This document shows positions 35,708-45,564 of a stretch of DNA of 64,000 nucleotides, in pieces. The first letter of the stretch is position 1; each line of letters opens with the position of its first letter. Source of the stretch: Dyella lipolytica (GTDB taxonomy: Bacteria > Pseudomonadota > Gammaproteobacteria > Xanthomonadales > Rhodanobacteraceae). The DNA is taken from the NCBI RefSeq assembly GCF_030160075.1, contig NZ_BSNQ01000003.1, positions 2,148,383 through 2,212,382 of the forward strand, read 5' to 3'. Made by a program: the position numbers and the translations under genes. The notes below the pieces were generated by a model. It did no database searches. It had not been told where the DNA came from and saw only the letters and a list, made by a program, of their open reading frames with translations.

Positions 35708-36418
35708 TCAGTGGCCAGGCGCGTCATGCCAGAGCAACTTGTGCAGCTGCAGCTGGAAACGCACCGGTAATTTGTCTTCGATGATCCATTCGGCCAGCGC
35801 ACGCGGCTCGACTGCGCCGTGCACGGGCGAGAACAGCACCATGCAGCGTTGATCGATGGCGTGCTCTGCCACGGCGTTGCGCGCCCATTCGTAGTCGGCA
35901 CGACTGGCAATCACGATCTTCACCTGGTCGTGCGGCAACAGCTGATCCAGGTTGGACCACAGGTTGCGCCTGCTCTCGCCGGAATCCGGTGCTTTCAGGT
36001 CCATCACCTTGCGCACGCGCGGATCCACTAGGGAAACATCGAGTGCGCCGGATGTTTCCAGCGACACCTCGTAACCGGCATCGCACAGCTTCTGCAGCAG
36101 CACGAGGCAGCGCTTCTGCGCTAACGGCTCGCCGCCGGTAACGCAGACATGCCGTGCACCGTGCGAAGCGACCTCGGCAAGAATGTCGTCGATATCGCGC
36201 CAGTTGCCGCCATAGAACGAATACTCGGTATCGCACCACACGCAACGCAGCGGACAGCCAGTAAGACGCACGAATACGGTGCGCCAACCGATAGCATCGG
36301 CTTCGCCCTGAATCGAATGAAAGATCTCGGTGATGCGCAACCGCTCGGTCGACACCGCGGATGAAACCGTAGCCGACGTGGCGATATCCACGCTTGCCTT
36401 GCTGCCACTCACGACCAT
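35708..36418 (-). CDS. queE: 7-carboxy-7-deazaguanine synthase
   Basis: A 236-residue radical SAM enzyme making 7-carboxy-7-deazaguanine from carboxytetrahydropterin. The N-terminal block RITEIFHSIQGEADAIG leads to the cluster motif C-x3-C-x2-C at Cys55, Cys59 and Cys62, followed by DTEYSF. VCVTGGEPL is the glycine-rich SAM-binding motif. About 27 residues precede the conserved start, so the real start might be a later codon. It is four bases after cpoB, at the end of the tol-pal cluster. Confidence 0.95.
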   Translation of the reverse strand: MVVSGSKASVDIATSATVSSAVSTERLRITEIFHSIQGEADAIGWRTVFVRLTGCPLRCVWCDTEYSFYGGNWRDIDDILAEVASHGARHVCVTGGEPLAQKRCLVLLQKLCDAGYEVSLETSGALDVSLVDPRVRKVMDLKAPDSGESRRNLWSNLDQLLPHDQVKIVIASRADYEWARNAVAEHAIDQRCMVLFSPVHGAVEPRALAEWIIEDKLPVRFQLQLHKLLWHDAPGH

Positions 36419-36422
36419 GGCC

Positions 36423-37268
36423 TCAGTGAGCCGGCTGCTGCGAGAGCCGGCGCAGTCGTTCCTGGGCCAGCTTGGCCGCGTTGGAATTGGGATACTTGGC
36501 CGGCACCGATTTCAGGGTCGCGATACCCGCATCCGTCTGCTTCATCTCCAGCTGGCTGTAGCCGAGCTTGAGCGTGGCGTCCGGCACCTTGTCGCTCTGC
36601 GGGTACTGACTCAAAAGATGCTTGAAGGCTTCCACGGCGACCGGGTAGTTGGTCGTGGCGTAATACGACTCGCCTAGCCAGTAGAACGCATTCGAAGTGA
36701 GGGCATCGTTCGGGTATTTCTGGATGAATTCCCGGAACCCGCGCGACGACGATACGTAATCGCCAGCGCGCAAGGACTTGAATGCGGCGTTGTAAGCGGT
36801 AAGCGCTGCGGCCTTGTCGGCAGCCGATTCTGCAGGCGCCGATGGCGTGGGCGATGCAACAGGCTTAGTAGACGCGTTGCTCGGCGCGGAGGCGGCGGGC
36901 GCAGGTCCGCTGCTCGAGGCAGCCGAGGCCGGATTGGCGCTCGCACCCTTCTCCAGGCGTCCGAGGCGGCTGTCCGCGTCCGTGTACTGGGCTTTGCTTT
37001 GATCCTGCAACTGCTGCAGCTGGTGCTGCAGTTCTTCGATCTGACCTTGCATCTGCTGCATCTGCGTTTGCATCTGCTGCAGCTGACTGAGCTGATCGAC
37101 GCGGTTCTGACCCTGGTTCTGCGACTGCTGCTCGAGCCGGGCAACCCGGTCGGCCAGGCTCATCGGGGAGTTCTGCGCATGTGCGGGGGCCACAAACAGC
37201 AAGGCGGACGCCAAGGCGCCCGCCATGCTGATACTGGCCGTGAAGCGATTAGCCAGCCAAACCGTCAT
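36423..37268 (-). CDS. cpoB: Tol-Pal system protein CpoB (YbgF)
   Basis: A 281-residue periplasmic protein. A signal peptide (to about residue 32, ending in PAHAQ) is followed by a glutamine-rich trimerising coiled coil (about residues 40-100), a low-complexity Ala/Pro/Ser linker, and C-terminal TPR repeats starting near residue 160 (AYNAAFKSLRAGDYVSSSRGF). CpoB links Tol activity to peptidoglycan synthesis at division. The start at 37268 overlaps the pal stop as TAATG, so the longer open frame is rejected. Confidence 0.95.
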   Translation of the reverse strand: MTVWLANRFTASISMAGALASALLFVAPAHAQNSPMSLADRVARLEQQSQNQGQNRVDQLSQLQQMQTQMQQMQGQIEELQHQLQQLQDQSKAQYTDADSRLGRLEKGASANPASAASSSGPAPAASAPSNASTKPVASPTPSAPAESAADKAAALTAYNAAFKSLRAGDYVSSSRGFREFIQKYPNDALTSNAFYWLGESYYATTNYPVAVEAFKHLLSQYPQSDKVPDATLKLGYSQLEMKQTDAGIATLKSVPAKYPNSNAAKLAQERLRRLSQQPAH

Positions 37269-37777
37269 TATTGAGCCGTGTAAACGATCTCGACGCGACG
37301 GTTCTTGCTCCAGCAATCTTCGTTGTGCTGACGGCACACCGGCTTCTCTTTGCCGTAGCTGATCACGCTGAGCTGGCTGGCGGAGCCGCCATTAGCCTGC
37401 AGCGCGCTGGACACGGCGTTGCCGCGGCGCTCGCCGAGGCCAAGGTTGTACTCACGCGTACCGCGCTCGTCGGTATTGCCTTCCAGACGAATCTGAGCGG
37501 TCGGGCGATCCTGCAGGTACTTGGCGTGGCACTGCATGATCTGCTGGAACTCCGGCTTCACTTCGTCCTTGTCGAAATCGAAGTAAACGACGCGCTGACG
37601 CAGGCAAGCGTCGGTGTCGAGGTCAGCCGGGGTGTACTTGGCGGGACCCGACGGCTGCTGGGTTTCCTGGGTGGTTTCCGGAGCCTGAGCCTGGGGCTTC
37701 ACTTCTTGCTTCTTGGAGCAGGCCGCCGCGCCAACGCAAAGCAGGGCGACCAGAGCGATACGAACGGTCTTATTCAT
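37268..37777 (-). CDS. pal: peptidoglycan-associated lipoprotein Pal
   Basis: A 169-residue outer-membrane lipoprotein with lipobox GAAAC (Cys20), a proline/glutamine-rich linker and an OmpA-like peptidoglycan-binding domain from about residue 55 (VVYFDFDKDEV, then LEGNTDERGTREYNLGLGERR). It anchors the outer membrane to peptidoglycan and interacts with TolB. It is the first gene after a 254-base gap from tolB, so a separate promoter is possible. Confidence 0.97.
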   Translation of the reverse strand: MNKTVRIALVALLCVGAAACSKKQEVKPQAQAPETTQETQQPSGPAKYTPADLDTDACLRQRVVYFDFDKDEVKPEFQQIMQCHAKYLQDRPTAQIRLEGNTDERGTREYNLGLGERRGNAVSSALQANGGSASQLSVISYGKEKPVCRQHNEDCWSKNRRVEIVYTAQ

Positions 37778-37955
37778 GGTGACGTTCCTTCAAACGGGTT
37801 TGATTTCCGACAGTCAATGACGATTGCGGTTACGGGACAGTGATCGCCGGTAGACCGGCTGTTGTATTTATTTTTTCACACTTCAATTTACAGCCACGCA
37901 TTGTACTGCTTACGGCCTGTAAACGGGACGTGGCAAAGCACCGCGACCCTGGTAG

Positions 37956-37978
37956 CCGGAACGCTTCAAGCATTCCGG
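37956..37978. terminator. possible hairpin between tolB and pal
   Basis: A 9-bp stem with one wobble pair (CCGGAACGC and GCATTCCGG, 5-base loop) lies in the 254-base gap after tolB. There is no T-tract, so it may be an attenuator or RNA-stabilising hairpin rather than a true terminator. Confidence 0.3.
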
Positions 37979-38031
37979 ACCCCTCCTCAGGTCATCCGGA
38001 CGTACCCCCAGGGGACACGGCCGGATCGAAT

Positions 38032-39366
38032 TCAGTTTTTACGATAGGGTCCCCACGCCGGCTGGCGGACGTCGCCGTTGGCTAGAACCAGACGCTGCCT
38101 GACCATGCCATCGTCAGAAACGGCATAAAGCACGTCCTGGGCTCCATCAGTGGCGGCGTATATCAGCATGCTAGCGTTCGGTGCGAAGCTTGGCGACTCG
38201 TCAATCGGACCGGGCGAGATGTAGCGCACCTGCCCACCGAGGTTTTGGTCAGCGATAGCAATACGATACACGTTCCCGTTGGCCTGCACCATGGCAATCT
38301 GCTTGCTGTCGTAGCTGACCGCTGCGTCCAGATTCTGCTGGCCCTGGAAGCTGACGCGCTCCGGTGTGCCGCCAGCGGCGGACATGCGATAGATCTGCGG
38401 GCGACCCGACCGATCCGAGGTGAAATAGATGCTCTGCCCGTCCGGCGACCAGACCGGCTCGGTGTTGATCGCCAGGCTGCGGGTCAAGCGCGTTTCCTGG
38501 CGGGAGGCCATATCCATCACGTAGATTTCCGGGTTACCGGAATAGGACAGGGACAACGCAAGTTTGGTGCCATCCGGCGACCAGGCCGGCGCACTGTTGA
38601 TACCCCGGGCGCGTCCGGAAATCAGCTGACGGGCACCGGTCGATATGTTCTGGATATAGATGGCCGAGTTGCCGCTTTCAAACGACACGTAGGCAATGCG
38701 GCTACCGTCCGGCGACCACTTCGGTGACAGCAGCGCTTCATGCGAGCGCGCCACGACCTGCGGGTTGTAGCCGTCCGAATCGGCCACGATCAACGAATAG
38801 CTCATGTTGTTGCCGGTACCGACCGCCGTGATGTAGGCGATACGAGTCCAGAAAGCGCCGGGGATGCCGGTGATCTGCTGGAAGATGGCGTCGGCAGTCT
38901 TGTGCGCGGCATTACGCAAGTCGGCCGACGACGATGCATCGACGGTGCCCGAAAGCAGACGCTGCTGCCGATTGACATCCCACAACTCGTACTCGACTTG
39001 CAGCCCGCCGCCGCCCGCATCCTTGATGCGGCCGATCACGATGTAATCCTGCTTGAGCAGACGCCAGGTGGCGAATTTGATATCCGAGCCCTGACTGGGC
39101 TGCTCGACGATTTCGCTGACCGCCAGCGAGCGGAATTTGCCGCAGCGATTGAGGTCGTTGCGGATCACGTCGGCGACGTCGGTCGGCAGCGGGGCGCCCC
39201 CCTGTTGCGCAAACGGCACAACCGCGATGGGCGTCGCTGTTTTCAGGCCGCCCACGATTTGCACATTCAGCGTTTGCGCCGCTGCGGGGCCGGCGACCAG
39301 GCCAGCAATCAACATCAGGATAAGAGTAACTAGTGATCGGGATGATCTGCGCATGGGCTTGCTCAC
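38032..39366 (-). CDS. tolB: Tol-Pal system periplasmic protein TolB
   Basis: A 444-residue protein with a signal peptide (about residues 1-30, ending in PAAAQ), an N-terminal alpha/beta domain and a six-bladed propeller whose repeats are clear: WSPDGSRIAYVSF, WSPDGTKLALSLS and WSPDGQSIYFTSD. TolB binds Pal and the TolA system during cell constriction. It overlaps tolA by four bases (ATGA). Confidence 0.97.
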   Translation of the reverse strand: MSKPMRRSSRSLVTLILMLIAGLVAGPAAAQTLNVQIVGGLKTATPIAVVPFAQQGGAPLPTDVADVIRNDLNRCGKFRSLAVSEIVEQPSQGSDIKFATWRLLKQDYIVIGRIKDAGGGGLQVEYELWDVNRQQRLLSGTVDASSSADLRNAAHKTADAIFQQITGIPGAFWTRIAYITAVGTGNNMSYSLIVADSDGYNPQVVARSHEALLSPKWSPDGSRIAYVSFESGNSAIYIQNISTGARQLISGRARGINSAPAWSPDGTKLALSLSYSGNPEIYVMDMASRQETRLTRSLAINTEPVWSPDGQSIYFTSDRSGRPQIYRMSAAGGTPERVSFQGQQNLDAAVSYDSKQIAMVQANGNVYRIAIADQNLGGQVRYISPGPIDESPSFAPNASMLIYAATDGAQDVLYAVSDDGMVRQRLVLANGDVRQPAWGPYRKN

Positions 39367-40307
39367 TGCGGTGTAAAGGTGAAGTCAATTTCACGCTGGA
39401 ACACGCTTTCGAAGCCCTGGTAGGGCAGCGGCTGCGCGCGCAGCACGGCATTTTCGACGGATCGCTTGCCAGCCTCGTCATACGGACAACTGGGTGACAC
39501 CTTGGCGCTCATCACATTGCCGCCGGGTAGCTGCACAATGTGCACGACACATGGAAGGTTAGGCATGTTATCCGGACGAGTCCAACTCTGTGTGACGGCG
39601 TTCTGAATCGCTGCCAGGTATTGCGACAGCAGACTGCTGTTGGCGGCATTGTTGCCTGACTGGCGCTGTGCGGCGTTAGGCAGATCGGGCAGACCGTTTT
39701 CCTGTGCATTCTTCAGATCGGCTAGCTGCTGCTTCGCCTGCTTGGCCTTGGTGTCGAGTTTTTGTGTTTGTGCGGAAGCTGCGTCCATCTGCTTGAACAG
39801 CTCATCCACTTTCTCCTGCTCCGCCTTCTTTTTAGCCGCCTGGGCGTCCAGCTCGGCCTGGCGCTGACGCTCCTTCTCTTCCTGCTCCTTCTTGGCGTCT
39901 TCGGCTTTCTGCAGCGCATCCTGCACCACGCGCTCCTGATCCACCGTGTCCGGATGCTCGGGCGGCGGCGGCAATTGGCTTGGTGTTTTCGGCGGCTCGA
40001 CCTGGGGCGGAGTGGGCGGCGGTACCGATGGTGGCGGTGGCACGGTATTGGGCACCGGCGTCACCTTCACCGCTTTGGGTGGTGGTGCGCCCGTGTTACC
40101 GATCAACGTGGCTTCGATCACCGGGCCGGTCAATTGCAACGGTGGCGGCGTGCAAGAGATCGGATTGGGCAGACCCACTGCACTCAGGAACTTGTCGTAC
40201 GTCGTGCACGACAACATCGCCAGAAACAGAAACGCCACGATGCCCAAATGCAGAATGGCGGAGAGCACTACCGCGATCGGGGTGCCTTTGGGGTTACGGT
40301 CGTCCAT
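39363..40307 (-). CDS. tolA: Tol-Pal system envelope protein TolA
   Basis: A 314-residue protein with an N-terminal inner-membrane anchor (about residues 10-32), a proline-rich stretch (VPPPPSVPPPTPPQVEPP), a long charged helix rich in Lys, Glu and Gln (about 115-215) and a C-terminal periplasmic domain near 230-314 (QNAVTQSWTRPDNM). It transmits the proton-motive-force-driven motion of TolQR to TolB/Pal. It overlaps tolR by 14 bases. Confidence 0.95.
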   Translation of the reverse strand: MDDRNPKGTPIAVVLSAILHLGIVAFLFLAMLSCTTYDKFLSAVGLPNPISCTPPPLQLTGPVIEATLIGNTGAPPPKAVKVTPVPNTVPPPPSVPPPTPPQVEPPKTPSQLPPPPEHPDTVDQERVVQDALQKAEDAKKEQEEKERQRQAELDAQAAKKKAEQEKVDELFKQMDAASAQTQKLDTKAKQAKQQLADLKNAQENGLPDLPNAAQRQSGNNAANSSLLSQYLAAIQNAVTQSWTRPDNMPNLPCVVHIVQLPGGNVMSAKVSPSCPYDEAGKRSVENAVLRAQPLPYQGFESVFQREIDFTFTPQ

Positions 40308-40740
40308 TCGGGCTGCCCGACTCCGGCGCGCTCATCAAACCCACCTTGGCCACGCCTGCCTGCTGCAGCAAGGCCAGCACCTGATAGACACCGTCATACT
40401 TGCCATCGCGATCGCCCGCGACCAGCACGCTGACATCCGGATTCTGCTGCACGAAAGCGCCCACCTTCACTTTCAACGCGTTGGCATCGATCGGCTCTTT
40501 CTTGCTGGTGCCCAGGGTCAGATACATCTGCCCCTGGCTGTCGACCGAGATGATCACCGGCTCTTTCTTGTCGTGCAGCGACTTGGCATTGGCCTGCGGT
40601 AGGTTCACGTCGACGTTCGCATTGAGCATCGGCGCGGTCACCATGAAGATGATCAGCAACACCAACATCACGTCGATGTACGGCACGACGTTGATCTCGG
40701 ACTTCAGCTTTAAGCGCTTGTGGCGCGCTGCATTACGCAT
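40294..40740 (-). CDS. tolR: Tol-Pal system protein TolR
   Basis: A 148-residue ExbD/TolR-family protein. After a basic cytoplasmic start there is one membrane helix with the functional aspartate in INVVPYIDVMLVLLIIFMV, then a periplasmic domain. With TolQ it forms the proton-driven motor. It lies 12 bases after tolQ. Confidence 0.96.
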   Translation of the reverse strand: MRNAARHKRLKLKSEINVVPYIDVMLVLLIIFMVTAPMLNANVDVNLPQANAKSLHDKKEPVIISVDSQGQMYLTLGTSKKEPIDANALKVKVGAFVQQNPDVSVLVAGDRDGKYDGVYQVLALLQQAGVAKVGLMSAPESGSPNGRP

Positions 40741-40752
40741 GATCGCCTCCGC

Positions 40753-41439
40753 TTAGTTGGTGTCGTCGATCTGGATCTGCCGCTGCAGCACGGAAGAAAA
40801 CTCTTCCTGGAATACCTCGTAGCGCGAGGCGACCCGCTCGACCTTGTTGGCGTAGCGGTTATAGGCCCACACAGCCGGGATCGCAGCGAACAGACCCATG
40901 GCGGTAGCGATGAGTGCCTCGGAGATGTGCGGCGCGACCACGGCGATGGTCACATCCTTCATCTCGCCCAGACCCTGGAACGCACCCATGATGCCCCACA
41001 CGGTGCCGAACAGGCCCACGTAGGGGCTGATCGAACCGACGTTGGCGAGGAATTCCAGATTGCGCTCCAGCGCACCGATTTCCTTGGTGCCCGTGACACG
41101 CATCGCGCGCTCGGAGCCCTCGATCACCGTGCGCATGTCCTGCGTGCGGCGCTGACGCTGGCGTGCGAATTCGCGGAAGCCGGACTCGAAAATGTTTTCC
41201 ATGCCGCCGTTGTCGCCGCCGTTGTTGCTGACCTCGCGGAACAGCTGCGCCAGGTCCGTGCCGGACCAGAAGCGCTCCTCGAAGGATTCGGCGTTTTCCA
41301 TCGCCGCCTTCAGCTGCGAATACTTGCGGATGATGATCACCCAGGACAGGAAGGAGAAGATCAGCAGCGCCAGCATCACCAGCTTCACCGGCCAGCTTGC
41401 GTCCGCAAGGATCTCGAAAACGTTCAGTCCACCGTTCAT
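40753..41439 (-). CDS. tolQ: Tol-Pal system protein TolQ
   Basis: A 228-residue MotA/TolQ/ExbB-family proton channel with three membrane helices: near residues 15-35, 130-155 (VGLFGTVWGIMGAF) and 165-190 (EALIATAMGLFAAIPAVWAYNR). The ATG at 41439 gives the usual N-terminus; an upstream in-frame GTG at 41457 adds six residues. It follows ybgC by 42 bases. Confidence 0.96.
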   Translation of the reverse strand: MNGGLNVFEILADASWPVKLVMLALLIFSFLSWVIIIRKYSQLKAAMENAESFEERFWSGTDLAQLFREVSNNGGDNGGMENIFESGFREFARQRQRRTQDMRTVIEGSERAMRVTGTKEIGALERNLEFLANVGSISPYVGLFGTVWGIMGAFQGLGEMKDVTIAVVAPHISEALIATAMGLFAAIPAVWAYNRYANKVERVASRYEVFQEEFSSVLQRQIQIDDTN

Positions 41440-41481
41440 GGCTTGGGGGTTCTCCACCGCATGGGCATGTCTAAAGGATGT

Positions 41482-41895
41482 TCAATGGCGATCGATCCGG
41501 CCGGTAATGTCGTCCGGGATCCGAGCAGGCTGCATTCGTTTCAGATCCACGCACGCCGCGCGTACTTGCGCCTGGATCAGTGCGGTTCCGTCCGCCCGGG
41601 TGATCGTCTGGGCGAAAAGGATACTGGCTGCGCGCCTTTCTTTGACTTCCACCGTCACCGTCAGTTCATCGTCCAGCAGGGCGGGCCTGAGGAAGTCGAT
41701 CTCCATCCGGTGCACCATAAAGGCCAGTCCGGTGGTTTCCTTGAACGCCATCTGGTCCACGCCCAGGTCGCGCAGCCATTCGGTGCGGGCGCGCTCCAGG
41801 AAGCGCAGGTAGCTGGCGTGGTAGACCACGCCACCGGCATCGGTGTCTTCCCAGTAAACACGGACGGGCCAGTCGAAAACCTTGGTTTCAGGCAT
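41482..41895 (-). CDS. ybgC: acyl-CoA thioesterase YbgC
   Basis: A 137-residue hot-dog-fold thioesterase with the signature [29 protein letters not shown], whose aspartate is catalytic. It is the first gene of the tol-pal cluster in many proteobacteria and acts on short acyl-CoA or acyl-carrier substrates. It overlaps ruvB by 8 bases. Confidence 0.96.
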   Translation of the reverse strand: MPETKVFDWPVRVYWEDTDAGGVVYHASYLRFLERARTEWLRDLGVDQMAFKETTGLAFMVHRMEIDFLRPALLDDELTVTVEVKERRAASILFAQTITRADGTALIQAQVRAACVDLKRMQPARIPDDITGRIDRH

Positions 41896-42937
41896 CGCCG
41901 TCGCCCACGCCGAACAGATCCGCCGCCTGCGACTGGCGCGGCGGCGGCGTCAGCCCCAGGTGCCGCCAGCCCTTGGCGCTGGCCATGCGGCCGCGAGCCG
42001 TACGTACCAGGAAACCTTGCTGGATGAGGTAGGGTTCGACCACGTCTTCCAGCGTGCCGCGATCTTCGCTGAGCGCGGCGGCCAACGATTCGACGCCGAC
42101 CGGGCCGCCGTCGAAATTTTCGATAATGACCGTCAGCAGACGCCGATCCAGCTCGTCGAAACCTTCGGCGTCGACCTTCAGCATAGTCATGGCCGCCTGC
42201 GCTGCATCGCGTGTGATGTGCCCTGCCGCACGCACTTCCGCGTAATCGCGTACGCGACGAAGCAACCGGTTGGCGATACGCGGCGTACCGCGCGAGCGGC
42301 GTGCGATCTCTTGCGCGCCGTCAAGCTCGCATGGGATGCCCATAATGCGCGCCGAACGACGCACGATCGCGGTCAGTTCTTCCGGCGAATAGAACTCCAG
42401 CCGCTGCACGATGCCGAAACGGTCGCGCAACGGCGCGGTAAGCAAGCCTGCGCGCGTCGTGGCGCCGATGAGTGTGAAAGGCGGCAGATCCAGCTTGATC
42501 GAACGCGCGGCCGGGCCCTCGCCGATCATGATATCGATCTGGAAATCCTCCATCGCCGGATAGAGCACTTCCTCAACGATCGGCGACAGACGATGGATCT
42601 CGTCGACGAACAACACGTCGTGCGCTTCGAGGTTGGTCAACAGTGCAGCCAGATCGCCCGCGCGCTCCAGCACCGGGCCGGACGTGGAACGCAGATTGAC
42701 ACCCAGCTCGTTGGCAATGACATGGCTCAGCGTGGTCTTGCCCAAACCCGGCGGTCCGAAGATCAACACATGATCGAGCGCCCCGCCGCGTTTCTTCGCT
42801 GCTTCGATATAGATCGACAGCTGCTCGCGCACCGCCTGCTGGCCGAGGTATTCGCTCAGCCGCTTCGGACGGATCGATGCCTCCAGCGCCTCGTCGTCGA
42901 GCTGGGCGGCTGAAGTGATGATGCGATGCTCAGTCAT
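41888..42937 (-). CDS. ruvB: Holliday junction branch migration helicase RuvB
   Basis: A 349-residue AAA+ motor. Walker A is GPPGLGKT, Walker B is FVDEIH, sensor regions include LIGATTRAG, and a C-terminal winged helix ends with [17 protein letters not shown]. It drives branch migration together with RuvA. It is separated from ruvA by the kup gene, unlike the usual ruvA-ruvB pairing, and has a 125-base upstream gap. Confidence 0.97.
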   Translation of the reverse strand: MTEHRIITSAAQLDDEALEASIRPKRLSEYLGQQAVREQLSIYIEAAKKRGGALDHVLIFGPPGLGKTTLSHVIANELGVNLRSTSGPVLERAGDLAALLTNLEAHDVLFVDEIHRLSPIVEEVLYPAMEDFQIDIMIGEGPAARSIKLDLPPFTLIGATTRAGLLTAPLRDRFGIVQRLEFYSPEELTAIVRRSARIMGIPCELDGAQEIARRSRGTPRIANRLLRRVRDYAEVRAAGHITRDAAQAAMTMLKVDAEGFDELDRRLLTVIIENFDGGPVGVESLAAALSEDRGTLEDVVEPYLIQQGFLVRTARGRMASAKGWRHLGLTPPPRQSQAADLFGVGDGDA

Positions 42938-43062
42938 GGGGCGATTATGACGGACGAGTGCAAGGACAGCGAATCAGGGGCGCGATATGAGAAACGAGAC
43001 ACGAAAAACCCGCAAAACCTCGACCATGCGCCCCCGCTACTGGCGTCTTTTTCCTACTTAGA

Positions 43063-44964
43063 TCAAATCTCCACCTGCGTTCCCAACTCGATCAGGCGAT
43101 TGCCTGGAATCTGGAAAAACGCCGTCGCCGGCAAAGCATTGCGCGACATGAAGGCGAACAGGCGATCACGCCACAGTGCCATGCCCGGGCGGCGCTCATC
43201 GGCAACGACGTTTTCGCGCGAGAGGAAGAAGGTGGTGTCCATCAGATCGAAAGGCAGTCCGCTGCGCGCGCATCGGGAGAGAGCGAGCGGGATGTTCGGA
43301 TCCTCGGCGAAACCAAAGCGCAACTCCAGGCCGTAGAAGTCGCCTTCCAGCGGCGTCAGGTGAATGCGCTCCTCGGGATCGGCGACCGGTGTTTCGAGAA
43401 CTTCCACGGTGAGCATCACATTGCGCTCATGCAGCACCTTGTTGTGCTTGAGGTTATGCAACAAGGCATGCGGCACCGCGTTCTGGTTGGCAGTGAGGAA
43501 GGCCGCCGTACCCGGCACGCGCAGCGGCGGATGCTCGGTGATGTTCTCGATAAACGGAGCCAGCGCCAGACCGCCCTGCTTGATCTCGCGCACCACCAGT
43601 TCGCGGCCGCGACGCCAGGTGGTCATGACGATGAACACGGCCAGACCCAGCACCAGCGGGAACCAGCCGCCGTATTCGACCTTGATCAGATTGGCGCTGA
43701 AGAACGAGATGTCGATGATCAGGAAGAATGCGCCCGCTACCAGCACCACCGGCAAACTCCAACCCCATTGATTGCGCGCCACGAACAACGCCAATACCGT
43801 GGTGATCGTCATCGTGCCTGTCACTGCAATGCCGTACGCGGCACTAAGACTGTCCGAACTGCGGAAGCCGATCACCGCGACCAGCACCATGACCAGCAAG
43901 AAGCTGTTGACCCACGGTACGAAGATCTGCCCGGACATCTCGCGCGAGGTGTGCACCACTGGCATGCGCATCGAGTAACCCAGCGACATCGCCTCGCGCG
44001 TCATCGAGAACGCGCCTGAAATCACCGCCTGCGAGGCAATCACCGTTGCCGCTGTCGCCAAGCCGATCATGGGGTACAGCAACACTGACGGCACCGTTTT
44101 GAAGAACGGGTTGTCGATGGCGTCGGGGTGCGCAAGCAAAAGTGCACCCTGACCGAAATAGTTGAGGATCAGTGCAGGCAGCACGAAATTGAACCAAGCA
44201 AGTCGGATCGGCCGCTTCCCGAAATGCCCCATGTCAGCGTAGAGGGCCTCCGCACCGGTCAACGCCAACACCACGCTACCCAGTGCGATAAATCCTTGCA
44301 CACCGTGGTTGATGAAAAAGCGCATGCCGTAGTAGGGATTGATCGCCGTCAAAATATGGGGGTTTTGCAGAATCATCCTGCCGCCCAGCACGGCGATCGT
44401 AATAAACCAGATCACCATCACGGGACCAAACAAGCGCCCCACCCGCTCCGTACCGTGACGTTGCAACGCAAACAGGAAGAACAGGATCACAGCGGTCACC
44501 GGCACCACCCAGTGCGCAAGCCCCGGCGCGGCCACCTTCACGCCTTCGACGGCGGAAAGCACCGAAATCGCCGGAGTAATGACGCCATCGCCGTAGAACA
44601 GCGAGGCGCCAAAGATGCCGATGATGGCCAGCAGCCAGCGCGTTTTCGGTTTGTCGCGCACCGTGCGCAGCGCCAGCGCCATCAGCGCCATGATGCCGCC
44701 TTCGCCCTTGTTGTCGGCACGCATGATGAACACCACGTACTTTAGCGACACCACGAAGATTTGCGCCCAGAAGATCAACGACAACACGCCGTAAATGCTT
44801 TCGGCCGTGGGCCGCATGCCGTCATGGCTTAGCGCTGTCTGCAACGTATAGAGAGGACTGGTACCGATATCGCCGTAGACGACGCCAATGGCACCTAGTG
44901 CAAGGGTAGCCAAGCGACGCTTGGTCTCCGTCTCGCTCATGCCCTGATGGATTTCGTGACCCAC
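43063..44964 (-). CDS. kup: KUP-family potassium transporter
   Basis: A 633-residue low-affinity K+ uptake protein with about twelve membrane helices, starting with the signature ALGAIGVVYGDIGTSPLYTL, and a cytoplasmic C-terminal domain of about 180 residues. The start is GTG at 44964 with GGGAG seven bases upstream; an ATG at 44940 has a weaker site. It begins three bases after the ruvA stop and sits between ruvA and ruvB, so it is probably transcribed with the DNA repair genes. Confidence 0.95.
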   Translation of the reverse strand: MGHEIHQGMSETETKRRLATLALGAIGVVYGDIGTSPLYTLQTALSHDGMRPTAESIYGVLSLIFWAQIFVVSLKYVVFIMRADNKGEGGIMALMALALRTVRDKPKTRWLLAIIGIFGASLFYGDGVITPAISVLSAVEGVKVAAPGLAHWVVPVTAVILFFLFALQRHGTERVGRLFGPVMVIWFITIAVLGGRMILQNPHILTAINPYYGMRFFINHGVQGFIALGSVVLALTGAEALYADMGHFGKRPIRLAWFNFVLPALILNYFGQGALLLAHPDAIDNPFFKTVPSVLLYPMIGLATAATVIASQAVISGAFSMTREAMSLGYSMRMPVVHTSREMSGQIFVPWVNSFLLVMVLVAVIGFRSSDSLSAAYGIAVTGTMTITTVLALFVARNQWGWSLPVVLVAGAFFLIIDISFFSANLIKVEYGGWFPLVLGLAVFIVMTTWRRGRELVVREIKQGGLALAPFIENITEHPPLRVPGTAAFLTANQNAVPHALLHNLKHNKVLHERNVMLTVEVLETPVADPEERIHLTPLEGDFYGLELRFGFAEDPNIPLALSRCARSGLPFDLMDTTFFLSRENVVADERRPGMALWRDRLFAFMSRNALPATAFFQIPGNRLIELGTQVEI

Positions 44965-44967
44965 GAA

Positions 44968-45564
44968 TCAACTCCCGAGTGCGGCGCGCAGCGCCTTACG
45001 GATAATGGTTTCGGCACTGTCGCCCTGCTCGGCGACTTTTTGCACCAATCGGGTAACTTCGGCCGGCTTATAGCCGAGTTGCTGCAGCGCCACTGTGGCT
45101 TCGCCGGCTGGATCGAGCGGCGCGCTGGATGTCGCGGATCGGCCCGGCATGCTTATGCCGAGACCGTCCACGCGATCGCGCAGTTCCACCACGATGCGCT
45201 CGGCCGTCTTTTTGCCGATACCCGGAATTTTCGTCAACGCAACCACGTCGCCGGCTTGCACGAGGCGAGCGAAATCCTGCGTCGAAACACCGGACAACAC
45301 GGCCAACGAAATCTTCGCGCCAATACCGCTGACTTTTTGCAAATTTCGGAACAAGGTGCGCTCGGATTCGTGCAGAAAACCGTACAGCGCGACGCTGTCT
45401 TCCTTTACCGCGTAATGGGTGAGCAGCGTTACTTCCTTGCCGGTTGCCGGCAGGTCGTAGATGGTGGACATCGGCGCTTCCAGCTCGTAGCCGACGCCGC
45501 CGACTTCCACCAGCAACCACGGCGGCTGCTTGGAAACGAGGATGCCCCTAAGTCGACCGATCAT
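44968..45564 (-). CDS. ruvA: Holliday junction DNA-binding protein RuvA
   Basis: A 198-residue protein starting MIGRLRG, with the N-terminal OB domain, tandem helix-hairpin-helix motifs ([14 protein letters not shown] and [16 protein letters not shown]) and a C-terminal domain that contacts RuvB ([19 protein letters not shown]). The start at 45564 overlaps the ruvC stop as ATGA. Confidence 0.97.
   Translation of the reverse strand: MIGRLRGILVSKQPPWLLVEVGGVGYELEAPMSTIYDLPATGKEVTLLTHYAVKEDSVALYGFLHESERTLFRNLQKVSGIGAKISLAVLSGVSTQDFARLVQAGDVVALTKIPGIGKKTAERIVVELRDRVDGLGISMPGRSATSSAPLDPAGEATVALQQLGYKPAEVTRLVQKVAEQGDSAETIIRKALRAALGS

Noticed and set aside
40720-42027. A 435-codon plus-strand open frame opposite ybgC and tolQ
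   Set aside because: It lies antisense to well-recognised tol-pal genes, is very rich in His, Gln and Arg, and has no domain; it is a composition artefact.
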